A stretch of 64,000 nt of DNA from Polyangia bacterium (GTDB taxonomy: Bacteria; Myxococcota_A; Polyangia; Polyangiales; JAUICN01). Below, one piece after another: positions 51,152 through 59,039 of this stretch. The stretch's first letter is position 1. Each line of letters opens with the position of its first letter. Made by a program: the position numbers and the translations under genes. Where the stretch lies: positions 1 through 64,000 of the forward strand of contig JAUICN010000009.1 in assembly GCA_030427835.1 (NCBI GenBank), read 5' to 3'. Below the pieces are notes generated by a model, which worked only from the letters and a program-made list of their open reading frames with translations, did not search any database and was not told the DNA's origin.

Positions 51152-51156
51152 GGCGC

Positions 51157-51672
51157 TCAGTCCATGAGGCGGCTTAGGCGGGGGGGGAGGGCGGCCTTGA
51201 GTTGCATTTGGCCTGGGCGGGGGTTGCCCTCTAGCCACAGCATGGTGCCCTTTCGAAAGGGAAACGCGTTGGCCGCCCGCTTGTTTGCAGTGAGGTAGAT
51301 TGCGGCGATCTCACGTATCCAGGGTTCGTGCCCTACCCAGGCGACGTCGTCTTCGACCAGGGTCTGGGTGACGGGTTTGGATCGGAGTAGGGCGGGTGTG
51401 GGAGCTTCGGCGAGCCAGGATTGCTCGGTGGTGGTGGGCGCTTCGGTTTCCACGGTGATGGGCATGAGTAGCTCCGCCGTTTGTACGGCCCGTACCAGGG
51501 GGCTGTGGTGCACGTGATCGAGCACAATCCCAGCACTTTCCAACCCCTCCACCACGGATGCAAAACGGGTGCGGCCCTTTTCGCTGAGGGGGCGTGCGCG
51601 GTCCAAGGACGGATCCGATGGGGGCACTGCGGCGGCATGGCGAAACAGGTAAAGATTCACGGGGCGGATCAT
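51157..51672 (-). CDS. sixA: SixA-type histidine phosphatase
   Basis: A 171-residue protein; NLYLFRHAAAVPP provides the RHG-like catalytic motif (RHA), LSEKGRTRFASVVEGL, HHSPLVRAVQTAELL and the second His in VGHEPWIREI fit SixA, which dephosphorylates histidine phosphotransfer domains. Convergent with the ATPase gene. Confidence 0.88.
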   Translation of the reverse strand: MIRPVNLYLFRHAAAVPPSDPSLDRARPLSEKGRTRFASVVEGLESAGIVLDHVHHSPLVRAVQTAELLMPITVETEAPTTTEQSWLAEAPTPALLRSKPVTQTLVEDDVAWVGHEPWIREIAAIYLTANKRAANAFPFRKGTMLWLEGNPRPGQMQLKAALPPRLSRLMD

Positions 51673-52006
51673 GGCCGATCAGCGGATTGGGGCAACGGAG
51701 TTTTCTCCACGGGTTGCCTGGGTTGCGTGGATTCATGTAGTTTCTGTTGCACAGGGATTTTTAGGGTGTAATAGTCCCGACGTTCGAAAAAGACCGCGGT
51801 TAGACGGGCCTCCGGGTCCCGTCCCAGGGTCGACATAGGGGGTTCTGGGGCAGTGGTTCAACTGCACAGGACTTAAGGATCTGCTCCGATGGGGGGTGCT
51901 TGGTTTCTCCCACAGGATCCACGTTGAGAGGATTCTCCTAGGGAGAACTCTTCATGGGCGCCCTGCCTGCCGCCGATTGAGACCTTTACTTACTTCAGAG
52001 TTGCAC
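51673..52006. other. 334-bp intergenic region without recognised gene
   Basis: Divergent gap between sixA and the SNF2 helicase. An open frame of the helicase extends upstream to 51896 but encodes nothing family-like. A short inverted GAGAGGATTCTCC...GGGAGAACTCTTC element near 51928-51950 could form a hairpin; nothing else was found. Confidence 0.4.
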
Positions 52007-55000
52007 GTGGAATCCCAAACTGAATCAAATGAACCCGAGGTTGCTGGTCTGGCGGAGGGCGAGATCCATGGCCCCAGGACCCCACTTCGTGAGTTTGCAT
52101 CGACCCTTTCCGATCGCGCTATCCAGCGCGTTGTGGGAGGAAATGCCTTCCTTCGGGGACGGATTTACGCCCGTCGTGGTGCGATTGAGGAGTTTGATGG
52201 TCGATCGGACAGTGCGACTGCGAAGATCTCAGTTCGCAATGTGGATGAGCCCTACCGTATGGAGGTTCAACTCGATCCGGAACACAAGGTGGTCTCCAAA
52301 TGTTCCTGCCAGGCATGGCGTGGTCCCACGGGCCACTGCAAGCACGTGGCGGCGTTGCTGGTTGCGCTTCGGGATAGGGAACGTCCACCCCGCCGCAAGG
52401 ATACGGAAGGGGAGTCTTCCAGTGCAGGCCAGGGCCGTGGGGGGCAAAAGCGCTCAGGGGGCAGCGCTGGGGCCAAGAGTAACGGTGCTGCCGCCCGTGT
52501 GAAAGGTACCGTGGAGGTGGTGGGTAGCCACGGCACCACAAGCATGACGGTGGTAGGTGGGACGGCCACGGCGGGAGCCTCTGGTGTGGTGACACCGGGC
52601 GGCAAGAGGCGTCGCACCCGTCGCCGCCGTAAGGGCGACTCCACCAAGATGGAGGTGGGGACCACCGCCAGCAAGGATCGATCGGGCTGGGATGCCTGGC
52701 TTGGGGCGGAGGCCCACCTTAAGGCCTATGCATTTGACTACCGGTTGGCGGTTCGCGCGGCGTCCATTGCGGTAACACCGGTGCTTGCGGGGACCCGATC
52801 GGCGGTGCCCATTGGCGATGCACTTTCAAGTTCCAATACGGTGCCCGCGAGCGAGCGGTCGGTGTTTCGGGCCCTGTCTCGCCATGCCCCCCGGGGCCAG
52901 GCCACTGTGGCGGAGTTGCGCGGCGAAGAAGCCGCAGAACTCATTGGCGCCCTGAGAAATCGCAGCGTGTTGTTGGAGCCTGCCTCCATGCATTTGCGGT
53001 TCATGGACGAACCCCTTCGTCCGTCGCTTGAGTTGGATACGGTGCAGGGGGACTCGGTCCGTGTTCGGGTCATGTTCTCTTCCGGAAGCCGGAGGTTCTC
53101 TCTTTCTCAGGGGGCCTGGTTTGAGGGCACGCCCGGTTGGCACATCGATACGTCCGAAGGTATCGCGCGGCCCCTCGCGGAAGCCGTGACGCCGGCCTGG
53201 TTGCAACACTTGTATCGTTCCCCTGCGTTGGTCATGCCCATCGCGGACCTTCCTGGACTATTGACCGAGTTTTTGCCGCGGGTGGCCACGTCCCTTGGGG
53301 CGGAGTTGCCAAGCCTTTCGTCTGTGGCGGAAGTGGTGGACGCGCGTCCGTACTTTGCCATCAAGGCCACCGGAGACATTGTGGGTGCCCAGGTTCGCGT
53401 CATGGTGACCTATGCAGAGAGCGAGTTCCCGGTCCCGGTGGATGGGGTTCCAGTTCCGCTGGCGTTTTTTCCTCCGGAGCAGGACGGGGAGTTGCCCCGG
53501 GTGGTGCGTCGTGATGTGGGTGCCGAGATGGGTGCCGTGCAGCTCTTGATGAACCTGGGTCTTGAGGTTTCCGAGTCTGGCGAAGAACTGGTGGCCCAGG
53601 GCGATGGGGCGGTTGCGTTTTGGACGGATGGCCTTGGTGAACTCCCCGAGGATTGGGATCGCTACATTCCAGATGATTTGGTGGGTGTGACCATTCGCAA
53701 CGATACCGTGACACCTCAAATGCGCGTGTCTTCTGGGGTGGACTGGTTGAACCTGGACATGACGTTTGACGCCGGTGGCGTGGCCGTGGACGAGAACGAG
53801 TTGCGCGAGTGCTTGGAAAAGAACCGTCGCTTGGTAAAACTGGAGGATGGCACCTACGCTCCGATTGAGCAGGCCCAGGTGGCGGAAGCCATGTCGCGCA
53901 TGGCGGAACTGGTGGCCTCTGCGGGAGAAAAGAAAAAACTCCCCCTAAGCCAGGCCGGCCGTGTGCAGGATTTGCTTTCCCTTGTGGATCGGGCGGCCGT
54001 GACACCCAAGGCCAAGGCCCTGTTTCAAAAGCTGGAAGACGTGGGTGACATTCCCACGGTGCCCAAGCCTCGCAAGTTGCAGGCCACGTTGCGCGACTAC
54101 CAGAAGAAGGGGTTCAACTGGTTGGTGTTTGTGCACCAGTTGGGCAGTGGTGGAATCCTGGCCGATGACATGGGTCTCGGTAAGACCGTGCAGACGATTG
54201 CATTGATGTTGTGGGCCAAGTCCAAGGCGAAAGCCCACGCGTTGAACGTGGTGGTGGCGCCCACGTCTGTGGTGCCCAACTGGCAGCGTGAGATCGAGAA
54301 GTTTGCGCCTTCACTGACGACGGTTATGTGGCAGGGGCCCCAGCGTTTTGATCTGGAGGACGAGGTGGCAGAGGCGGATGTGCTGATCACGAGTTACGCG
54401 CTTCTCCGACGGGACGAGGAGTTCCTTTCTAAACTTGGGATTCGGTACGTTATTCTTGATGAGGCCCAGCACATCAAGAACCCCTCCAGTGCCACGGCAA
54501 AGGCGGCCAAGAAGCTTTCGTCGGAACGCCGTTTGGCCCTCACCGGTACGCCCATTGAAAACCGCCTGAGCGAGTTCTGGTCCATCATTGATTTTGTTTC
54601 CCCCGGATTGCTTGGTTCCCTGAAATCCTTTGAGGAGAAGTACGCGCGGCCCATCGATCGTGGGGATGACAAGGCGGCCGAACGGCTTCGTAAGATCATT
54701 CAGCCTTTTGTGTTGCGTCGTACCAAGTCTGAAGTGGCGCCCGAACTCCCTGAGAAGATTGAACAGGAGATGGTGGTGCCCCTGGAGGAGGAGCAGTCCA
54801 AGCTCTACCAGCAGATCACGCGGGAGACGCGCAAGAGTGTGTTGAGCGAGGTGGAGAAGAAGGGCATTAGCAAGTCCCAGATTCAGATTCTGGCGGCGTT
54901 AACGCGGTTGCGACAGGTGGCCTGTGACCCCCGCTTGATGAAACTCCCTGGCAAGGAATGGGGCGACGAAGAAAGCGGGAAGCTCAGCGCGCTGCGTGAG

Positions 55001-55480
55001 ATTGTGCAGGAGGCCGCCTCGGGGGGTCACCGGGTTCTGATTTTCAGCCAGTTTGTGGAGATGTTGAAGATCATTCGCAACGCCATGGAAGAGGATGGTA
55101 TTGCCTACGAATACTTGGACGGCAGTACCAAGGACCGCTCGGAGCGGGTGGACCGATTCAACTCGGATGAAAGCCTGACGGTGTTTCTCATCTCGCTTAA
55201 GGCGGGTGGTACTGGCTTGAACCTGACCGGCGCCGATACCGTGGTGCACTTTGACCCCTGGTGGAACCCGGCGGTGGAAGACCAGGCCACCGACCGTGCC
55301 CACCGCATCGGGCAAACGAAGGTGGTGTCTGTCTACCGACTCATTGCCCGCGGCACGGTGGAGGAGAAGATCCTCAAGCTCTCCGAAAAGAAACGCTCCC
55401 TGGTCTCCAACGTCCTCAGCAGCGAAGGCGCCCCGCTCAAGGGCTTGACCAAGTCGGATTTGGACAGCCTGTTTAGTTAG
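52007..55480 (+). CDS. SWIM zinc-finger SNF2-family helicase
   Basis: About 1157 residues from GTG 52007 (start uncertain, no ATG nearby). A SWIM zinc finger (KCSCQAWRGPTGHCKH, CxC...CxH) near residue 100 is followed by a low-complexity Gly/Ser/Arg/Lys linker ending GKRRRTRRRRKGD, a large bacterial SNF2-associated region, and the SNF2 ATPase: ILADDMGLGKTVQTIALM (motif I), VVVAPTSVVPNWQ (Ia), VILDEAQHIKN (II), LTGTPIENRLSEFWS (III), then helicase-C motifs RVLIFSQFVEML, LISLKAGGTGLNLTGAD and HRIGQTKVVSVYRLIA. A HepA/RapA-like DNA or RNA polymerase remodeller. Full length for the family. Confidence 0.93.
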   Translation: MESQTESNEPEVAGLAEGEIHGPRTPLREFASTLSDRAIQRVVGGNAFLRGRIYARRGAIEEFDGRSDSATAKISVRNVDEPYRMEVQLDPEHKVVSKCSCQAWRGPTGHCKHVAALLVALRDRERPPRRKDTEGESSSAGQGRGGQKRSGGSAGAKSNGAAARVKGTVEVVGSHGTTSMTVVGGTATAGASGVVTPGGKRRRTRRRRKGDSTKMEVGTTASKDRSGWDAWLGAEAHLKAYAFDYRLAVRAASIAVTPVLAGTRSAVPIGDALSSSNTVPASERSVFRALSRHAPRGQATVAELRGEEAAELIGALRNRSVLLEPASMHLRFMDEPLRPSLELDTVQGDSVRVRVMFSSGSRRFSLSQGAWFEGTPGWHIDTSEGIARPLAEAVTPAWLQHLYRSPALVMPIADLPGLLTEFLPRVATSLGAELPSLSSVAEVVDARPYFAIKATGDIVGAQVRVMVTYAESEFPVPVDGVPVPLAFFPPEQDGELPRVVRRDVGAEMGAVQLLMNLGLEVSESGEELVAQGDGAVAFWTDGLGELPEDWDRYIPDDLVGVTIRNDTVTPQMRVSSGVDWLNLDMTFDAGGVAVDENELRECLEKNRRLVKLEDGTYAPIEQAQVAEAMSRMAELVASAGEKKKLPLSQAGRVQDLLSLVDRAAVTPKAKALFQKLEDVGDIPTVPKPRKLQATLRDYQKKGFNWLVFVHQLGSGGILADDMGLGKTVQTIALMLWAKSKAKAHALNVVVAPTSVVPNWQREIEKFAPSLTTVMWQGPQRFDLEDEVAEADVLITSYALLRRDEEFLSKLGIRYVILDEAQHIKNPSSATAKAAKKLSSERRLALTGTPIENRLSEFWSIIDFVSPGLLGSLKSFEEKYARPIDRGDDKAAERLRKIIQPFVLRRTKSEVAPELPEKIEQEMVVPLEEEQSKLYQQITRETRKSVLSEVEKKGISKSQIQILAALTRLRQVACDPRLMKLPGKEWGDEESGKLSALREIVQEAASGGHRVLIFSQFVEMLKIIRNAMEEDGIAYEYLDGSTKDRSERVDRFNSDESLTVFLISLKAGGTGLNLTGADTVVHFDPWWNPAVEDQATDRAHRIGQTKVVSVYRLIARGTVEEKILKLSEKKRSLVSNVLSSEGAPLKGLTKSDLDSLFS

Positions 55481-55631
55481 TTCGGCTGTGGGTCGCGGTA
55501 TCCCTTGTTACGGGTAGTGTCGCGGGCCCGGTGCGTCGGCCGATTTTGGTGGGTTACTTGGGTAGCCGGTGGGTGACGTTTTTATGAACCGATTGCTGGG
55601 CTTCGACATGGTTTTGTGAAGTGTTTTGGTT

Positions 55632-55647
55632 TGGCACAAACCCTGCT
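55632..55647 (+). promoter_or_regulatory. possible sigma-54 promoter
   Basis: TGGCACAAACCCTGCT matches the -24/-12 consensus TGGCAC-N5-TTGCW in spacing and in all but one core base. The predicted +1 is near 55657, only a few bases before the ATG at 55660, so if used the transcript would be leaderless or the true start codon lies at 55702. No activator-binding site was recognised. Confidence 0.4.
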
Positions 55648-55659
55648 TGTCAGTGAGCC

Positions 55660-56886
55660 ATGTCTACTTGGTTGCGTGGTGGTGCGTGTTTGGGTTCTTT
55701 GATGGGGATGATCGTTTTGGCGGTTGGCCTGGTGGGGTGTTCATTTGTACCCGCGTCGAGTTCCAGTGAGAAAGGTACGTCGAAGCCCCAGGATTGTGTG
55801 GATGTTCTGGGTGCGTTGGATTCTGCGATGTTGCGCGAAGTTCAGGGCGACATGGAATGGATGTTTTCTTCTACTGGGCCGGAATCACTTGCGTTGGAAG
55901 TGCAGGAAAAGCTGTCGAAGTTCAGGAGGCTTTCCAGGGGAGCGGCGGTGGAGGTGTATTCCGCCCAGTGGCGTGACCTTGCGTTTCCATCCCGTGTGGT
56001 GACCGAAGAGCAGGCACGTACTCTTGAGTACCCTTGGGAACTTGGCGTTCAGGTTGGGGACACGGGGTATGGCTACCGGGTATGGTTTGTTCCCGGAGGA
56101 ACGGACAATGAGGTTGATGTCGTCGAATATCGAGTGCGCGATTCAACGGTGTTCGAGGTTCGTCAATTTGAACAAGGGAGTGACTTTTTTGAACTGCACG
56201 CGTGCACGATGGAAGATATCCCCACGGGCGAGGAGGCGTCCCACCGATTGAAAGTTTCGGTGCGACAGGTTGGGATGGCCCGAGATATCCCAGAGGATAC
56301 GAAGTTGCAGTCCCTGGTGAATGGGCTCCTTGCCTTACGGGCGTTTGCCTTCGTGGGCCTTTCAGAGTTGGGTGTGTATGCGCTTCGAGGTTTTGGGACC
56401 CTTAAGGAGCTTGTGCTCTCGGATTCTGGCGTCACGGACAGAGCTGCTGCTGCCATCGCGAAGTGGTTGCCGCATCTTGAGGCTCTTGAAATCCCAGGGA
56501 GTCTCGTGGGTGACGGCGGTTTGGCTGTGCTTTGTCGTAAACTCACGTCGCTTCGGCGGCTGGATTTATCTCGAACTTCGGTGACGAGCCTTGGTGCCAA
56601 TAGGATCCCTTCCTTCAATCCGGGTATTGAGCATTTGTCCATGGTGAAAACGCATGTGAACAATGATTTTGCCCGCCGTTTGTCGGAAACAACGATGCCC
56701 ACGCTTAGCTGGCTCGATTTATCTCGAACTAAAATCACAGGGTTGGGCGCGAAACAGTTGGCTCAACTGGATACTCCCGAGTTGAAGTTCCTATTTTTGG
56801 AAGGTCTTGATCTCGACTACGCTACCCGGTTGGTTCTTGGGCAGGCACACCCGGATCTGAACGTGCTTTCGTTTGAAGAGGACTAG
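55660..56886 (+). CDS. leucine-rich repeat lipoprotein
   Basis: A 408-residue lipoprotein (lipobox VGLVGC, Cys27). The C-terminal half is a run of leucine-rich repeats (LKELVLSDSGVTDRAAAAIAK, LEALEIPGSLVGDGGLAVL, LRRLDLSRTSVTSLGANRI, LSWLDLSRTKITGLGAKQL), each about 24 residues and of the RI-like type. The N-terminal half has no recognised domain. Possibly a surface interaction protein. Ends convergent with ykgJ, overlapping by 4 bases. Confidence 0.85.
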   Translation: MSTWLRGGACLGSLMGMIVLAVGLVGCSFVPASSSSEKGTSKPQDCVDVLGALDSAMLREVQGDMEWMFSSTGPESLALEVQEKLSKFRRLSRGAAVEVYSAQWRDLAFPSRVVTEEQARTLEYPWELGVQVGDTGYGYRVWFVPGGTDNEVDVVEYRVRDSTVFEVRQFEQGSDFFELHACTMEDIPTGEEASHRLKVSVRQVGMARDIPEDTKLQSLVNGLLALRAFAFVGLSELGVYALRGFGTLKELVLSDSGVTDRAAAAIAKWLPHLEALEIPGSLVGDGGLAVLCRKLTSLRRLDLSRTSVTSLGANRIPSFNPGIEHLSMVKTHVNNDFARRLSETTMPTLSWLDLSRTKITGLGAKQLAQLDTPELKFLFLEGLDLDYATRLVLGQAHPDLNVLSFEED

Positions 56887-57230
56887 ACTCGTTCGATGTG
56901 GAAGTCGCGGCGGAACTCGAAGCATTGGGGGCTGCCTTTTTGGAAGTCCCTGCAGGTGGTTCCGCGGATGTCGTAGATTTGGCAGGCGTGGGGGCTGTGC
57001 GGGGTGCTGAGGTGCACGCAGCTGCCGTCCGGGTGGGTGGCAAAGGCTGCCTGCCCAAAGTGGCCGGGTTGGATGGCCTGGGCGATGTCTTCCCTGCCGG
57101 CCTGCCTCCACCGCAGGAGGTCCTCTTCGGGGATGAGAATGCGGCCGTCGTGGCCGGTCCTGCAGCAGGCACCGCAGGTAAGGCAGTCAAGGCCCGATTG
57201 GGCTGGGTATGTTGAATCGGCGGTCGCCAT
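56883..57230 (-). CDS. YkgJ family cysteine cluster protein
   Basis: A 115-residue protein with the Cys pattern of YkgJ: CLTCGACCR near the N-terminus, then CVHLSTPHSPHACQIYDIRG (split), TTCRDF and QCFEF. Eight or so conserved Cys suggest a bound Fe-S or Zn cluster; no activity is known for the family. ATG 57230 is chosen over an upstream start at 57278 that would run into the divergent gene. Only 28 bp separate its start from the divergent TPR gene. Confidence 0.87.
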   Translation of the reverse strand: MATADSTYPAQSGLDCLTCGACCRTGHDGRILIPEEDLLRWRQAGREDIAQAIQPGHFGQAAFATHPDGSCVHLSTPHSPHACQIYDIRGTTCRDFQKGSPQCFEFRRDFHIERV

Positions 57231-57258
57231 TGGCCTGTGGGTGAATATACTGCGGGGC

Positions 57259-58980
57259 ATGAAGAGTCCATCCCCCACCTTTGCGGATCAAACCTGTGTC
57301 CACTGTGGTGCTGAGTTTTTGCGAGATTCGGCGGAACCCGAGCGTTGCCCCCAGTGTTTAAGGGTGGGAGGGGCTGTGGATGCACCTGGGTCACGCCGTG
57401 GGGGCAATATCCGTGGTGGAGCGCGCCGAACGTGGATACGTGGATTGGTTCTGGTGGGCCTGGCGGTTGTGGCCATGGTTGCGGGGATTCGCATTCTTCT
57501 TGGGGATGGATCCGGTGCCCGTATTCGCACGGTGCTGTCTGTGGCGGAGGAAAAGGGGATCGAGCTTCCCGAAGGATGGGAGGAGAAATTTTCCTGGAAA
57601 GGCGTGGCGGATCGATTGAGTTCCCAGGGGTTGGAACGCCAAGCCACGGGGGAGGCTTTGATTGCTGCTGTGAGGTCCTGGTTGAAGGACTCGCCGGTAG
57701 AGCCCTGGCGTTTGAGCAAGCCTGTGGCGCGCCCGTTGTTTTCAATGGACGATGTGGTCAAGCAATTGGCGAAGGGTGACGGTGCGCAGCTTTACCCTCT
57801 TGAGGTGGCCACGGTGCTGGCCTGGTACCTGGGTACGGAAGAGATACCCGTACGGGTGGGTGAGCGCCTGGGGGTGCGGGATGGGACTCCGGTGGATCCC
57901 TCGGGGGTGATCGGTCGGTATGTGCTTGTGGTGGGGGATTCCAAGACCGTAGTGGATCCGTTTGCTCCTGGGGATGAGGTGGCTGCAAAGGATGTGCGCG
58001 TGCTTGAGGACACCCAGGTGTTGGGTGCCTGGATGGGTTTGCATGGCGCTCGGTCCTTTTTTGGTCGGGGGGATGTTTCTTCCTGTGTGCGCTGGTCGGA
58101 TCGATCGTTGAAGTTGGATTCCAGGTCCGCCACGGTTCGGGGGTTGCGCGGGCAATGCTTGATGCGCGTGAGTGGTCCGGATGAGGGCCTTCGGGAGATC
58201 GATGTGGCCCTGAACCTGCAACGGGATGCACCACGGCTGCGTTTCATGGCGGAGGGTGTGCTTTTAGGGGTACCGCCGGACTTGAACCGAGCGGTCGTGT
58301 TTGTGGATGAGGCCCTTGGTTTGGCACCCAACTACGCGGAGCTGCTTGCCGTTCGTGCCAATCTGCATTTGGCCCGAGGAGAAATCGGCCAGGCACGGCC
58401 CCTGATCGAACGTGCCGCTCGATTGGCGCCCGATGCCCTGGGTGTGCCGCTTGCCCGCGCGCAGCTGAGTATTCAATCGAAGGACATGGCTTCCGCCATT
58501 CGGTTTGCGAAACAGTCTACCGAGGTGCAATCCCACGACTGGAATCGGAGAATGGCGGCTGCGGCCATTCTGCGCATGGCGGGTGACTACGATTCCATGC
58601 GCAAGGAAGCTCGCGCCATCCTAGGGATGGTGCCAGGTGCGCAAAAATCCAGAGTGGAGCAGATGATCAAACAGTTCCTCGGGCCCACCGCGCTCGATGA
58701 TACTTTTGGGCAGGGCGATTCTTTCGCAGAGGGTGACTCTTTGCAGGATGCCCCATCTCGAGGTGATTCGTTGCATGGTGATTTGTTGCAGGGCGACTCC
58801 CTGGGAGACCTGGACTTTCCATCGGACGATGGCCTTTCCCTGGGATCGGGCAACAGCAATGACGACCCCAGCTCCCGCCGGGGCCCCTCCCTGTTGGATG
58901 ACGACCTCAAGCTCGAAGGCTTTGGCAACTCTGGTGGCGGTCCCGGTAGCTTCCGCCTATCCGACCCGTCAGCGGAGTAG
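57259..58980 (+). CDS. zinc-ribbon, membrane-anchored TPR protein
   Basis: A 573-residue protein. An N-terminal zinc ribbon (CVHCGAEF ... CPQCLRVG) is followed by a membrane helix (LVLVGLAVVAMVAGIRILLG), an unassigned transglutaminase-like central part (MDDVVKQLAKGDGAQLYPLE, VATVLAWYLGTEEIPVRVGE) and tetratricopeptide repeats (from about 290; RSLKLDSRSATVRGLRGQCL, EALGLAPNYAELLAVRANLH, ERAARLAPDALGVPLARAQL). The C-terminus has acidic GDSL/GDSF repeats (GDSFAEGDSLQD, GDSLHGDLLQGDSLGD). Cytoplasmic ribbon with periplasmic TPR is inferred. A plausible zinc-sensing or assembly factor. Confidence 0.82.
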   Translation: MKSPSPTFADQTCVHCGAEFLRDSAEPERCPQCLRVGGAVDAPGSRRGGNIRGGARRTWIRGLVLVGLAVVAMVAGIRILLGDGSGARIRTVLSVAEEKGIELPEGWEEKFSWKGVADRLSSQGLERQATGEALIAAVRSWLKDSPVEPWRLSKPVARPLFSMDDVVKQLAKGDGAQLYPLEVATVLAWYLGTEEIPVRVGERLGVRDGTPVDPSGVIGRYVLVVGDSKTVVDPFAPGDEVAAKDVRVLEDTQVLGAWMGLHGARSFFGRGDVSSCVRWSDRSLKLDSRSATVRGLRGQCLMRVSGPDEGLREIDVALNLQRDAPRLRFMAEGVLLGVPPDLNRAVVFVDEALGLAPNYAELLAVRANLHLARGEIGQARPLIERAARLAPDALGVPLARAQLSIQSKDMASAIRFAKQSTEVQSHDWNRRMAAAAILRMAGDYDSMRKEARAILGMVPGAQKSRVEQMIKQFLGPTALDDTFGQGDSFAEGDSLQDAPSRGDSLHGDLLQGDSLGDLDFPSDDGLSLGSGNSNDDPSSRRGPSLLDDDLKLEGFGNSGGGPGSFRLSDPSAE

Positions 58981-58998
58981 GTTCTCTGAAGGAACCTA
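58978..58998. other. hairpin at the 3' end of the TPR gene
   Basis: TAGGTTC-TCTGAAG-GAACCTA, a 7-bp perfect stem that starts on the stop codon. No T-run follows on either strand, so it is at best a weak or rho-assisted terminator between convergent genes. Confidence 0.4.
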
Positions 58999-59039
58999 AG
59001 AGTAGTTACGCGGATTGCTGGGTTGTGCCGGTCGTTAGG

